DNA of 64,000 nt from Salipiger thiooxidans (GCF_900102075.1 NZ_FNAV01000001.1:62001-126000); one strand, 5' to 3'; counted from the stretch's first letter, positions 36,368 to 47,892 are shown. Notes: generated by a model not told the origin, from the letters alone. Numbers and translations: made by a program.

Positions 36368-36805
36368 TGTCTCATCCTCCAGACGTGATGCGCCGCCCCC
36401 GAACCGGAGGCCGCGCGCGAAAACGGATTGACGGTAATTTCGGGACGGCCGGACAAAGGCATGCCCTCCGGGACTTCGGGATTCCCGGGGCGGAAAAGCG
36501 ACTCCCGCAAGCCTCGGTCACGAAAGCCAGGCACGGCATAACCCTCTCCCAAGCAACGGTTTCATAAAACAATCGGCCGCAAGCAATATATTGGTAACCC
36601 GAAAAATGCGGTCCGAGAACAGGCAATGTTCCGGTCCCCGTACATAAAGTCCCCTTGGAATTGCGGCGCCACAATACGGGCCATGCAGCCCCGCTCTCCG
36701 CGCCTCGTGACGCAGCTCCCGCGGCCGCCGCTGCGCTTCGGTCGCCGTTGACCGCGGGCGCGGGCGTCTCTAGCCTGAACTGCAGGGGAGAGTTTCGGGG
36801 GGAAC
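36368..36805 (+). other. 438-bp divergent intergenic region
   Basis: It separates hdeD and the phospholipase D-type gene. It includes an AT-rich patch at 36560-36610 (TTTCATAAAACAATC...GCAATATATTGG), which is a likely promoter zone. CCGGGACTTCGGGATTCCCGG at 36466-36488 is a strong short dyad. No coding sequence is supported. Confidence 0.5.
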
Positions 36806-38359
36806 ATGCGGTTTCTGAGGTTCGTCGTCGCGCTCGCGCTGGTGGTCGTCATCGTGGGGATCGCGGTCTTTACCATGCGCGTGCTCTACCCGCTGCCCGA
36901 GCTGGAAGGCCGCAGCGAAAGCACCCACCTGCAGCCCTCGGTCGAGACGCCGCTGGGCAAGGCCCTGCTGCCCGCGACCGACGCCCACCCCGGCCAGAGC
37001 GGCATCTGGCCGCTCGCCGACGGGCGCGAAGCCTTTGCCGCACGCATCCTGCTCGCCCGCCGCGCCCAGCAGAGCATCGACGTCCAGTACTACATTTGGC
37101 AGACCGACACGACCGGGTGGATCCTGCTCGATGAATTGAGACAGGCCGCCGAGCGCGGCGTGCGGGTGCGGATGCTGCTCGACGACAACGGCATTCCCGG
37201 GCTCGACGCCGAGCTCGCGGCACTGAACGCGCTGCCCGATGTCGAGATCAGGATCTTCAACCCGTTCACCCTGCGCAGCCCCAAGATTCTGTCCTACGCC
37301 TTCGACTTCCCGCGACTGAATCACCGGATGCACAACAAGTCGATGACCGTGGACGGCGCCGCAACCGTGGTCGGCGGGCGCAACATCGGCGACATCTACT
37401 TCGATTACGGCAACGGCGTGCATTACTTCGACGCCGACGTGCTGGCGGTCGGTCCCATCGCGGCCGAGGTCGAGGGGGCCTTCGACGAATACTGGTCGAG
37501 CGGCTCGTCCTACCCGGCCGAGACCATCCTGCCCGACGCCCCCGACGGGATGGAAAGCCTTCTGGCCCACGCGCAGCAGGCCCGCGAGACCGCTGTCGGC
37601 TCGGATTACGCGCAGGCCGTGGCCGACACACAGCTGGTGCAGCGGCTCGAGGCCGGGACGCTCGAATTCGAGTGGGGCGAGGTCTCGCTGTTCTACGACG
37701 ATCCTGCCAAGGGTCTGGGCGAGGCCGAGGCCGACGCGCTGCTGATCAGCCACATCCTCGAGATCGCACAGCCCACGAAGAGCTTCGACCTCGTCAGCGC
37801 CTATTTCATTCCCGGCCACGCCGGAACCGAGATCCTCAACGGCTTTGTCGAGAGCGGCGTGAAGACGCGGGTGCTCACCAACGCGCTGGCCGCCACCGAC
37901 GTGCCGCCGGTACACAGCGCCTACATGCGCTATCGCGGCGATCTGGTGGATGGCGGCGTCGATGTGCTTGAACTGCGTCCGCAGGCGGACCGGGTGAAGG
38001 AGCGCGATCTCTCGAGCATGATCGTGGGCTCCGCCTCGAGCCTGCACGCCAAGACCTTTACCATCGACGGCGAGCGGATCTTCGTGGGCTCGTTCAACTT
38101 CGATCCGCGCTCGGCGCAGCTGAACACCGAGATGGGGCTGCTGATCCCGAGCGCCGCCATGGCACAGGCGCTTGGCCAGGTGCTCGACGATCCCCGGCAG
38201 TTCTACGTCATCGAGCGCGATCAGGACGGCGAGCTGGTCTGGATCGAGACCGCTGAGGACGGCACCGTGACCACGCTCCACGACGAGCCGGAGACCGGCG
38301 CGTTCAAGCGGGGACTGGTGCGGTTCATGAGTTGGCTGCCGATCGAGTGGCTGCTCTGA
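36806..38359 (+). CDS. phospholipase D-superfamily (cardiolipin-synthase-like) protein
   Basis: The 517-residue protein has an N-terminal membrane anchor (FLRFVVALALVVVIVGIAVF). Two HKD motifs are complete: HNKSMTVDGAATVVGGRNIGD (about residues 173-193) and HAKTFTIDGERIFVGSFNFD (about 415-434). This pairing is that of bacterial ClsC/YmdC-like phosphatidyl transferases or phospholipases D in the periplasm. GGGGGGAA lies 5' of the ATG. Its place among envelope-stress genes agrees with lipid remodelling; the exact reaction is not determined. Confidence 0.87.
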   Translation: MRFLRFVVALALVVVIVGIAVFTMRVLYPLPELEGRSESTHLQPSVETPLGKALLPATDAHPGQSGIWPLADGREAFAARILLARRAQQSIDVQYYIWQTDTTGWILLDELRQAAERGVRVRMLLDDNGIPGLDAELAALNALPDVEIRIFNPFTLRSPKILSYAFDFPRLNHRMHNKSMTVDGAATVVGGRNIGDIYFDYGNGVHYFDADVLAVGPIAAEVEGAFDEYWSSGSSYPAETILPDAPDGMESLLAHAQQARETAVGSDYAQAVADTQLVQRLEAGTLEFEWGEVSLFYDDPAKGLGEAEADALLISHILEIAQPTKSFDLVSAYFIPGHAGTEILNGFVESGVKTRVLTNALAATDVPPVHSAYMRYRGDLVDGGVDVLELRPQADRVKERDLSSMIVGSASSLHAKTFTIDGERIFVGSFNFDPRSAQLNTEMGLLIPSAAMAQALGQVLDDPRQFYVIERDQDGELVWIETAEDGTVTTLHDEPETGAFKRGLVRFMSWLPIEWLL

Positions 38360-38375
38360 GGTCAGCCACCCGGCC

Positions 38376-38831
38376 TCATTGCGGCGCCGGGGGCTCGAGC
38401 CCGAGCAGCCCGGTCAGCGCCACCGCCACGCTGCGGCCAAGGTTGCCGAAGGCGGCTTCCACCCCGTCCGAGATCGCCGGGTAGAGATCGGCCTCGATGC
38501 GCTTCAGGGTCTCGTTGAGCTCGCCGATGCGTTGCTCGGCGCGGGCGACCTGTGCCTCGAGCGCGGTGCAGATGTGCAGGTCCGGCCCCCCGCCCTCGCG
38601 CAGCTCGGCGATGTTGGCGCGGGTCTCGGCGATCTGCCCGGTCAGCGCGCGGATCTCGGAGCGTACCGGAAGGATGGTCTCGGTGATCCCGGCGAGGTCG
38701 TCGGTGATGTGCTCGACCTTGGACAGCGCGCTCCACCCCAGCCAGAGGCAGAGCGCCAGCAGGATCAGCGTCGCGTTGAGAAGCGCCAGCACGAGATTCC
38801 AGAGCGTCCGCCCGAGGCTTCGGCGTTCCAT
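38376..38831 (-). CDS. membrane-anchored coiled-coil protein, unknown function
   Basis: The 151-residue protein has one N-terminal helix (NLVLALLNATLILLALCLWLG) and then a long amphipathic helical stretch (TETILPVRSEIRALTGQIAE; ALEAQVARAEQRIGELNETL) interrupted by GGGPDLHIC. A C-terminal hydrophobic segment VALTGLLGLEPPAPQ could be a second anchor. No family is recognised. It is 25 bp downstream of a four-helix membrane protein gene. Confidence 0.65.
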   Translation of the reverse strand: MERRSLGRTLWNLVLALLNATLILLALCLWLGWSALSKVEHITDDLAGITETILPVRSEIRALTGQIAETRANIAELREGGGPDLHICTALEAQVARAEQRIGELNETLKRIEADLYPAISDGVEAAFGNLGRSVAVALTGLLGLEPPAPQ

Positions 38832-38856
38832 CGGTCCCTCTCCCCGCGCCGCGCCG

Positions 38857-39255
38857 TCAGGCCTTCTTCTTGTCCTTGGCGTTTTCGGCGAGTTGCTTGA
38901 AGACGTAGATCGGGATCAGGATGGTGGCGATGAGGCTGCCCAGCCAGACCAGCAGGGTCGCGCCGAGCCAGTTGGCCACGCCACCGATCGACATGCCCGG
39001 CAGCAGCAGGTCGGTGATCAGAAGCCCGATGGAGACCGTCACCAGCGCCACGCCGCCCATCAGCTGCGGCAGGTGCTTGAGCGAGATCTTGGTGATCAGC
39101 GGGCCGAGCACGGCCTGGATGACCGAGAAGGCAACGACCACGACGACAAAGGACAGCGCGTCGATCTGGAAGCCTTGCAGCAGCAGGACGGCCAGCAGAA
39201 GACCCACGGCGTTGGCGATCAGGTAGGCGGCGGCGGAAAGGGCTAGGCGGACCAA
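38857..39255 (-). CDS. four-helix membrane protein, phage-holin-superfamily type
   Basis: The 132-residue protein starts at TTG 39255, chosen because GGAGG lies eight bases 5' and the first helix follows at once (AAYLIANAVGLLLAVLLLQG). Three more helices follow, including VVVVAFSVIQAVLGPLI and WLGATLLVWLGSLIATILIP, and a charged tail (AENAKDKKKA). It resembles the chromosomal DUF/phage holin family IV proteins; nothing suggests a prophage here. Confidence 0.7.
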   Translation of the reverse strand: MVRLALSAAAYLIANAVGLLLAVLLLQGFQIDALSFVVVVVAFSVIQAVLGPLITKISLKHLPQLMGGVALVTVSIGLLITDLLLPGMSIGGVANWLGATLLVWLGSLIATILIPIYVFKQLAENAKDKKKA

Positions 39256-39572
39256 AATCAGTGCCTCCGAAATGTCCCGGGAGCCACCGGGTCAGACAAT
39301 GACCGAGGCCCGGGAAATGACAATCTCAAGTTGAAGTCTGCCAGCGGAATTCGACAGGTCAAGGACATTCGTGCCAGGGCGGGAGACGCTTCCCTGACAG
39401 GTGTACCAGGCTTTGTCCGGGGGTTGTCACGACTCCTGCTGCGGCTCTAAGGTCGCCCTGAGGGTGTATGCGCCACCCCGCGCGCGCCCGGGACATGCGA
39501 TACCGGCGACCATTCCCGGGGCCGGCCCACACTGCCCCGCCACCAGCCGCAGCCAGGACAGGAATCGACGAC
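39256..39572 (+). other. 317-bp divergent intergenic region
   Basis: It lies between the four-helix protein gene and the octaheme cytochrome gene. Open frame continues 5' of the cytochrome start, but its sequence (Arg/Pro-rich) is unlike a leader. No other feature is seen. Confidence 0.45.
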
Positions 39573-41534
39573 GTGCGCAGATCCACCCGAAGCAGACCGC
39601 AAAGCGTCTGGCGCGTCCTGGCCGTGGTCTTCGCCAAGGCGCTGCTCGCGACGCAGGCCCCCGCGCAGGAGGACGGCTATGTCGGCTCCGACGCCTGCGC
39701 CGGCTGCCACACCGACGCGGCCGAGGCCTGGGAAGGCTCACACCACGCGCTGGCCTGGACGGAGGCCACGCCCGAGAACATCCTCGCGGATTTCGACGGC
39801 ACCGAGTTCGTGCTCGCCAATATGCGCGTGCGCTTCCGCATCGGCGAGGACGGCACCCGCTTCGCCTCGGTGACCGAGCGTGGCGGCGTCACCACCGAGT
39901 ACCCGGTGCAGGCCGTCGTCGGCGTCGCGCCGCTGCAGCAGTATCTCTTCGAGACGGAACCAGGCCGCCTGCAAAGCTTCGACGTGGTCTGGGACACCGA
40001 GAAGGGCGACTGGTTCCACCTCTACCCCGGCACCAATCCGCCCCCCGAGGACGCCTTCCACTGGTCCGGTCCCTACAAGACCTGGAACGCCCGTTGCGCC
40101 ACCTGCCACGCCACCGGCTTTGCGGCCAACTACGACATGGCGACGCGCAGCTATGCATCGGAACAGGTCGAGATCGGCGTCGGCTGCGAGGCCTGCCACG
40201 GCCCGGGTGCGCGCCATGCCGAGTGGGCGGAACAATGGCAGACCACGCAGGCAGCGCCGCCCGAGAACCACGGCTTCCCGCGCGACCTGTCGGACCCTGC
40301 GGCGTTCCTCGACACCTGCGGCGGCTGCCATTCGCGGCGCGAGGCCTATTTCGACGGCACCCCGCCGGCGGGGACGTCCTATCACGACGCCTACAACCTC
40401 TCGCTGCTGCGCCCCGGGCTTTACTGGCCGGACGGGCAGATCCGCGACGAGGTGTACGTGCTGGGCTCGTTCCTGCAGTCCAAGATGCAGGACAAGGGCG
40501 TCACGTGCAGCAATTGCCACGATCCCCACAGTGCCGAGCTGATCGCCGAGGGCAACGCGGTCTGCACCACCTGCCACAGCGCCGCCGGCAACCCGGACTT
40601 CCCGAGCCTGCCGCTCGAGGTCTTCGACAGCCCCGAGCACCATCACCACCCCGAGGGCAGCACCGGCGCGCAGTGCAGGTCCTGCCACATGCCCGAGCAA
40701 GTCTACATGGGCAACGACTGGCGCGCCGACCACTCCTTCCGCATTCCGCGTCCGGACCTGAGCGCCGAGACCGGAGCGCCCGACGCCTGCACCTCGTGCC
40801 ACACCGAGCGCAAGCCCGACTGGGCGGCCTCCGAGATCGCGAGCTGGTTCCCCGACAGCACCCACCGCGGGCCGCATTACGGACAGGTGCTGGCGCGCGC
40901 GGTCAACAGCCCGGAGCCGGTCACCGACGATCTGGCGGCGCTGGCGACGGAAGAGGCGCAGCCCGGCATCGTGCGCGCCACCGCGATCTGGCTGATGGCG
41001 CAGGAAGGTACGGCGCTCGACGCGGCAACGCTGGAGCGGCTGCTGGCCGATCCCGACCCGCTGGTACGGGCCTCGGCGCTCGACGCCGGGCGCAGTGCCG
41101 AGCAGCCCGAGATCCTGCTGCTGATCGCGAGCATGCTCGATGATCCCTCGCGCACAGTGCGCATCGCCGCCGCCAAGGCCATGCTCGGCGCGCCCATTGC
41201 GCATCTTCCGGGGGCAATGTCGGTGCAGCTGCAGCAGGCGCAGGGAGAGTGGCAGGCGGCTCTGTCCTCGCGGCTCGACTTCCCCGAGACCCACCTGCAG
41301 CTCGGGGGCATGGCGCTCAGCACCCGGCGTTTCCCCGCCGCGGCGCAGGCCTTTGCCGAAGTCACCCGGCTTGATCCGCAGCACGTGGACGCCTGGGTGA
41401 TGCGGGCGCGGCTGGCGGCGGCGCTCGAGGACGTGGACGCGGTGCGCGAGATCCTCGAGGCGGCGACCGCCGCCAACCCCGAGGCCCCGGCGCTGCAGGG
41501 GATGATGTCGCAGATCGACGCCCAGTCGCCCTGA
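39573..41534 (+). CDS. octaheme c-type cytochrome with HEAT and TPR C-terminal region
   Basis: I place the start at GTG 39573, preceded by GGACAGGA, giving 653 residues and a leader SVWRVLAVVFAKALLATQAPA. Eight CxxCH haem sites occur: CAGCH, CATCH, CEACH, CGGCH, CSNCH, CTTCH, CRSCH and CTSCH, all within about residues 35-415. The remainder is helical: HEAT-like repeats (PGIVRATAIWLMAQEG, LADPDPLVRASALDAG, LDDPSRTVRIAAAKAM) and then TPR-like helices (FPAAAQAFAEVTRLDPQHVD). It should be periplasmic. The haem arrangement recalls cytochrome c554/NrfA-like families, but the redox partner and reaction are unknown. No cytochrome maturation or reductase genes adjoin it. Confidence 0.88.
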   Translation: MRRSTRSRPQSVWRVLAVVFAKALLATQAPAQEDGYVGSDACAGCHTDAAEAWEGSHHALAWTEATPENILADFDGTEFVLANMRVRFRIGEDGTRFASVTERGGVTTEYPVQAVVGVAPLQQYLFETEPGRLQSFDVVWDTEKGDWFHLYPGTNPPPEDAFHWSGPYKTWNARCATCHATGFAANYDMATRSYASEQVEIGVGCEACHGPGARHAEWAEQWQTTQAAPPENHGFPRDLSDPAAFLDTCGGCHSRREAYFDGTPPAGTSYHDAYNLSLLRPGLYWPDGQIRDEVYVLGSFLQSKMQDKGVTCSNCHDPHSAELIAEGNAVCTTCHSAAGNPDFPSLPLEVFDSPEHHHHPEGSTGAQCRSCHMPEQVYMGNDWRADHSFRIPRPDLSAETGAPDACTSCHTERKPDWAASEIASWFPDSTHRGPHYGQVLARAVNSPEPVTDDLAALATEEAQPGIVRATAIWLMAQEGTALDAATLERLLADPDPLVRASALDAGRSAEQPEILLLIASMLDDPSRTVRIAAAKAMLGAPIAHLPGAMSVQLQQAQGEWQAALSSRLDFPETHLQLGGMALSTRRFPAAAQAFAEVTRLDPQHVDAWVMRARLAAALEDVDAVREILEAATAANPEAPALQGMMSQIDAQSP

Positions 41535-41612
41535 GGCGCCGATCAGCCGATCAGCCACTCAGACGGGCGGCCCGGGTCGGCCCCGGCCTCCGAGTTAGCC
41601 CCGGCGTCCGGC

Positions 41613-42479
41613 TCAGCCCTGACGGCGCGACGACAGCCAGCGCACCCAGTCGCTCTCGCTGCCGGCGAAGGCGTTGAGATCCACCGTCCCGCGCACCCCC
41701 GGCACCAGCCCGGTGCCGCTGTACTGCCAGAAGCTCCAGCGTTCGTTGGGGTAGCGGTCCTGCGGATGGGCGGTGACCGAGCGCAGCCAGAACTCCTGCC
41801 CGCGCAGCTGGCCGAGGTCGTTGCGCGCGTAGAAGTCCGGAGTCGTGTAGATCAGCGGCGCGGTGCCGTAGTGGCGCTGCACGATCCGGGTGAATTCCTC
41901 GATGCTCGCGCGCACCGAGGCCGGGTCAGGCCGCAGCTTGCAGGTGGGCGAGAGGTGGTTCCACTCCATGTCGAGGATCGGCGGCAGATCGCCCCGCACC
42001 CGCGGCACGTTGGCGATGAACCACTCGGCCTGCTCGCGCGCCGTCCTGCAGAAATAGTAGAAATGGTAGGCGCCCACCGGCACCCCCGCCCCGCGCGCCG
42101 CGGCGGCATTCTCTCTGAACGCAGGATCCAGAAGGTCGCCGCCCTCGGTCGCCTTGAGCCAGGCAAAGCGGATGCCGGCCTTGCGGGCGGAGAACCAGTT
42201 GATCTGCCCCTGATAGCGCGCGGCGTCGAGCCCGTGCACCGGGTAGTTCGCGGGCGAGATCCGGCCCCACGCGTGCGGGTCGGTGTCGCCGAAGCGGTTG
42301 GGAATGCCCTCGGCGCGGTTCTCGCGAATGTAGAGCTCGGAGACGCCGGAGACCGGCGCCGAGGCGCCCGTGGTCCTGACCTGGGGGCTGCTGCTGCCGC
42401 ACGCCGCGAGCAATGTCATGGCGATCGTGAGGCCGAGAGCCGTGGCTCGTGCCCGGCCCGGTCGAGTTGTCTTTCGCAT
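41613..42479 (-). CDS. GH25-family muramidase, predicted lipoprotein
   Basis: The start is ATG 42479 with AGGCAGG 5'; 288 residues. LTIAMTLLAACGSS is a lipobox-containing leader (LAAC), so the mature enzyme is probably lipid-anchored. The GH25 barrel begins VHGLDAARYQGQINW with its acidic residue, and DLPPILDMEWN carries the catalytic acid pair. AYHFYYFCRT and RWSFWQYSGTG are conserved substrate-groove segments. It cleaves peptidoglycan or acts on muropeptides. It stands alone, upstream (on its strand) of nothing related. Confidence 0.9.
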   Translation of the reverse strand: MRKTTRPGRARATALGLTIAMTLLAACGSSSPQVRTTGASAPVSGVSELYIRENRAEGIPNRFGDTDPHAWGRISPANYPVHGLDAARYQGQINWFSARKAGIRFAWLKATEGGDLLDPAFRENAAAARGAGVPVGAYHFYYFCRTAREQAEWFIANVPRVRGDLPPILDMEWNHLSPTCKLRPDPASVRASIEEFTRIVQRHYGTAPLIYTTPDFYARNDLGQLRGQEFWLRSVTAHPQDRYPNERWSFWQYSGTGLVPGVRGTVDLNAFAGSESDWVRWLSSRRQG

Positions 42480-42602
42480 CCTGCCTGTCCCTGCTGCCTG
42501 TTCCGGTTTCTTGCCTGGCAACAAGGATAGCGCGAAAACCTGTATCACGCATCAACTGCGTGGCCGGGCAGGATCACAATTCCCGCCCGGCCGCTGTAGC
42601 GC

Positions 42603-44260
42603 TCAGCGCTGCGCGGCTTCCCAGTTCGGGTGGATCCACGGCGCATCGTTGCGCGGCGGCAGCGGGGCGCGGCCGAGGATGTGGTCGGCGGCCTTCTCGC
42701 CGGTCATGATCGACGGCGCATTCAGGTTGCCGTTGGTGATGCGCGGGAAGATCGAGCTGTCCGCCAGCCGCAGCCCCTCGACGCCGATGACCCGGGTTTC
42801 GGGATCGACCACCGCCGTGGGATCGTCGGCGCGACCCATGCGGGCGGTGCCGCAGGGGTGGTAGGCGCTTTCCACGTGCTGGCGGATGAAATCGTCGAGC
42901 TCGTCATCGCTCTGGACATCGGCACCCGGCTGGATCTCGTGCTTGTAGTAGGGCTTGAAGGCGTCCTGCTCGAAGAGTTCGCGGGTGAGCCGGATGCACT
43001 TGCGGAAGTCCGCCCAGTCCTTCTCGTGGCTCATGTAGTTGAAAAGGATGCGCGGCGCCTCGTGCGGATCCGAGGACCGCAGCGTGACCTCGCCCCGCGA
43101 CGGGCTTCGCATCGGGCCGACATGGGCCTGGAAGCCATGGCCCTCGGCCGCGACCTGGCCGTCGTAGCGCACGGCGATGGGCAGGAAGTGGTACTGGATG
43201 TCGGGATATTCCACGCCCGCGTCGGAACGGATGAAGCCCGCGCTCTCGAACTGGTTCGTGGCACCGGGCCCGGTGCGGGTGAAGAGCCAGCGTGCCCCGA
43301 CGTAGGCCTTGCCGAGCAGGTTCCAGTACTTGAAGAGGCTCACCGGCTGGCTCGCTGCCGCCTGAATGTAGAGCTCGAGATGGTCCTGCAGGTTCTGACC
43401 AACGCCGGGACGGTCGGCCACCACCTCGATGCCGTGCTCGGCGAGATGCGCCGCCGGACCGATCCCCGAGAGCATCAGCAGCTTCGGCGAGTTGATCGAC
43501 GAGGCGGCGAGGATGACCTCGGCCCCGGCCCGGATCACCTCGATCTTGCCGCCGCGCTCGACCTCGACGCCGACGGCGCGGCCGTCCTCGATCACCACGC
43601 GGCGGGCGAAGGCGCGGACCAGATCGCAGTTCTCCATCTTCAGAGCCGGGCGCAGGTAGGCCTTGGCAGCCGAGAAGCGTTCGCCCTTCCAGACGGTCAT
43701 GTCGTAGGGCCCGAAACCTTCCTGCTGATGGCCGTTGTAGTCGGGCGTGACGGGGTAGCCCGCCTGCTGCCCGGCCTCGACGAAGGCCTGCGTCAGCGGG
43801 TTGTCGCGCCGCCCGCGGCTCACCCGCAGCGGGCCGTCGGTGCCGCGCCAGCGGGCATCGCCGCCGTGGCCGCCGTCGCTCCAGTTCTCCTGCCGCTGGT
43901 AGTAGGGCAGCACGTCGGCATATCCCCAGCCATCGGCGCCCTGATCGCGCCAGTGGTCGAAGTCGCGGGCGTGGCCGCGCACGTAGATCATGCCGTTGAT
44001 CGAGGACGAGCCGCCGATGACCTTGCCGCGCGGCGTCGCCAGCCGGCGTCCGCCGAGATGGGGCTCGGGCTCGGACTGGAAACCCCAGTCGTAGCGCGAC
44101 ATGTTCATCGGGTAGCTGAGCGCTCCCGGCATCTGGATCAGCGGCCCCACATCGGTGCCGCCGTGCTCGATCACCAGCACCCGCCGGCCCGCCTCGGCGA
44201 GCCGGTAGGCGATGGCGCAGCCGGCGCTCCCGGCCCCGACGATGACGTATTCGGCCTGCA

Positions 44261-44261
<1 letters not shown>
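42603..44261 (-). CDS. betA: choline dehydrogenase
   Basis: GMC-family flavoenzyme of 552 residues that oxidises choline to betaine aldehyde and on to glycine betaine. [20 protein letters not shown] is the FAD-binding Rossmann motif, [18 protein letters not shown] the first GMC signature, and [12 protein letters not shown] the active-site His region. [17 protein letters not shown] closes the FAD domain. The ATG shares one base with the betB stop. Last gene of betICBA. Confidence 0.96.
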
Positions 44262-45718
<1,457 letters not shown>

Positions 45719-45739
45719 CGGTCATCCTTTGTCGAAAGG

Positions 45740-47251
45740 TCATTCGCCGCGCGGGTAGCGGGCGTTTTCCTCGACCACGTTCAGGTCCATGTGGTTGCGC
45801 ATGAAGCGGTCGCTGGCCTTCTGCAGCGGTTGGTAGTCCCAAGGGTAGTAGGCGCCGTTGCGCAGGCTTTCATAGACGACCCAGCGCTTCGCCTGGCTCT
45901 TGCGGACCTCGGCGTCGAAGCGGTCGAGATCCCAGCGCTCGTCGGCCATGGCGCGGAACCGCGCCAGCGTCTCGGCATGGGCCGGATCGGCGGCGAGGTT
46001 GGTCAGTTCGTGCGGGTCGGTGGCAAGATCGAAGAGCTGCTCGGGGTCGAGCGTGCAGCGGGTGTATTTCCAGTCGCCCTCGCGCAGCGCGACCAGCGGC
46101 GCGTAGGAGGCCTCGGCGGCGTATTCGATCGCCACCGGCCCGCGCCCCTCGCCCCTGGCGACCGGCACCAGCGTCTCGCCCGCGGTCCAGGGCATCACCT
46201 CGTCCATGCTGACGCCGGCGAGATCGCAGAGCGTCGGGCAGACGTCGATGTTGCTCACCGGCGTCTCGACCAGTCCCGGCGCGACCCCGGGGGCGGCCAT
46301 CATCATCGGCACGCGAGAGGAGCCCTCGAAGAAGTTCATCTTGAACCACAAGCCGCGCTCGCCGAGCATGTCGCCGTGATCCGAGACGAAGAGGATCGCG
46401 GTGTTCTCGGCCTGGCGGGTGCCCTCGAGCGCCTCGAGAATCTCGCCGATCTTGTCGTCGAGATACGAGATGTTGGCGAAGTAGGCCCGGCGCGAGCGGC
46501 GGATGTCCTCTTCGGTGATGTCGAAGCTGCGCCAGTCGTTGGCGTCGAAGATGCGCTGCGAATGTGGATCCTGGTTGTCGTAGCCGAGATCGCCCACCTC
46601 GGGCAGCAGGTGCTCGCAATCCTCGTAGAGATCCCAGTACTTGCGCCGCGCCACGTAGGGGTCGTGCGGGTGGGTGAAGCTGACCGTGAGGCACCACGGC
46701 CGGTCGTCCTTGCGCCGCCCGAGGTCATAGACCTTGCGGGTGGCGTGGTAGGCGACCTCGTCGTCGTATTCCATCTGGTTGGTGATCTCGGCCACCCCTG
46801 CCCCGGTCACCGAGCCCATGTTGTGATACCACCAGTCGATGCGCTCGCCCGGCCTGCGGTAGTCCGGCGTCCAGCCGAAGTCGGCCGGGTAGATGTCGGT
46901 GGTCAGGCGCTCCTCGAAGCCGTGCATCTGGTCGGGACCGACGAAGTGCATCTTGCCCGAGAGACAGGTGTGGTAACCTGCGCGGCGCAGATGGTGGGCG
47001 TAGGTCGGCAGGTCCGAAGGGAACTCGGCGGCGTTGTCGTAGACCCCGGTGACCGACGGAAGCTCGCCCGACATGAAGCTGGCGCGGCCCGGCGCGCAGA
47101 GGGGCGAGGCGGTGTAGCAGTTGCGAAACCGCACCGACCGCTTCGCCAGCGCCTTGAGGTTGGGCGCGTGCAGCCAGTCGGCCGGACCGTCGGGGAACAG
47201 GGTACCGTTGAGCTGGTCCACCATCAGGATCAGGAGGTTCGGTCGTGTCAT
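45740..47251 (-). CDS. betC: choline-sulfatase
   Basis: A 503-residue type I sulfatase that hydrolyses choline-O-sulfate to choline and sulfate. RPNLLILMVDQLNG is the metal-binding N terminus; SPLCAPGRASFMSG contains CxPxR, whose Cys becomes formylglycine. LSGKMHFVGPDQMHGF and SDHGDMLGERG are metal or sulfate ligands, and YYPWDYQPLQKASDRFMRN is the choline-sulfatase-type C-terminal tail. There is no leader, so it is cytosolic, as in rhizobial BetC. Its ATG overlaps the betI stop (ATGA). Confidence 0.95.
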   Translation of the reverse strand: MTRPNLLILMVDQLNGTLFPDGPADWLHAPNLKALAKRSVRFRNCYTASPLCAPGRASFMSGELPSVTGVYDNAAEFPSDLPTYAHHLRRAGYHTCLSGKMHFVGPDQMHGFEERLTTDIYPADFGWTPDYRRPGERIDWWYHNMGSVTGAGVAEITNQMEYDDEVAYHATRKVYDLGRRKDDRPWCLTVSFTHPHDPYVARRKYWDLYEDCEHLLPEVGDLGYDNQDPHSQRIFDANDWRSFDITEEDIRRSRRAYFANISYLDDKIGEILEALEGTRQAENTAILFVSDHGDMLGERGLWFKMNFFEGSSRVPMMMAAPGVAPGLVETPVSNIDVCPTLCDLAGVSMDEVMPWTAGETLVPVARGEGRGPVAIEYAAEASYAPLVALREGDWKYTRCTLDPEQLFDLATDPHELTNLAADPAHAETLARFRAMADERWDLDRFDAEVRKSQAKRWVVYESLRNGAYYPWDYQPLQKASDRFMRNHMDLNVVEENARYPRGE

Positions 47252-47820
47252 GCGAGGGCCCTCAGTTCGTTTTCGAGCGCGGCCAGGACGTGGGCCGAGG
47301 CGTTCTGCTCGGGCTCGTCCGACGGGAAATGCGCGAAGCGCAGGTAGATCCCGTCGATGAGCGCGGCGATGCGCCGGGCGATGCCCGGGGCGGCGTCGCC
47401 GGCCAGTTGTTTCAGGTCGCGGGTCAGGTTGGAGTGCAGGCGGCGGTGATAGACCACCAGAAGGCGCTGCGCCTCGGTGGAGCGATGCGCCAGCACATAG
47501 AAGTTCAGCCAGGAGGCGATCACGTTGTGGCTGAAGTTGGTTTCGCTGAAACTGGCACGAATTACGCCCTCGAGCCGGGCACGGGGCGATTCGGCCTCTC
47601 TCAGGGCGGCGCGCACCTCCTGCCCGTAGGCGCTCAGGATGTGCCGCATCGAGGCCAGGAACAGCCGGTCCTTGTCCCCGAAATAGTGGAAGGCAAGGGC
47701 CGGCGAGACCCCTGCACGCCTGGCGATTTGCCCTACCGTGACGGTCAGCGCACCGGTGGCGCCGATCTCCTGGATCGTCGCCTCAATAAGCTGCGTTCTG
47801 CGCTGTGCCTGAGCCGACAT
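47248..47820 (-). CDS. betI: TetR-family choline-responsive repressor BetI
   Basis: The start is set at ATG 47820 (MSAQAQRRTQLIEAT) with GGAAGGG 5'; a TTG at 47850 would add ten residues. The 190-residue length is normal. GQIARRAGVSPALAFHYFGDK is the HTH recognition helix, almost diagnostic for BetI. The C-terminal domain senses choline in characterised members. First gene of betICBA, divergent from choX across a 99-bp spacer that contains a short dyad. Confidence 0.93.
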   Translation of the reverse strand: MSAQAQRRTQLIEATIQEIGATGALTVTVGQIARRAGVSPALAFHYFGDKDRLFLASMRHILSAYGQEVRAALREAESPRARLEGVIRASFSETNFSHNVIASWLNFYVLAHRSTEAQRLLVVYHRRLHSNLTRDLKQLAGDAAPGIARRIAALIDGIYLRFAHFPSDEPEQNASAHVLAALENELRALA

Positions 47821-47868
47821 CGCGGGCCCTTCCAACAAAAATGGTTGCAATACTCAGATAATCAGGCA

Positions 47869-47892
47869 CTGTTTGACTGGTCAATCAATAAA
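47869..47892. promoter_or_regulatory. candidate BetI operator and betI promoter -35
   Basis: TTGACTGGTCAA (47873-47884) is a dyad with perfect 5-bp arms in the betI-choX spacer. Read on the minus strand, its TTGACC could act as a -35 with GATTAT or TTATCT 15-17 bp on, pointing to betI. Binding here would repress betICBA and possibly choXWV in the absence of choline. This rests on position and symmetry only. Confidence 0.4.
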
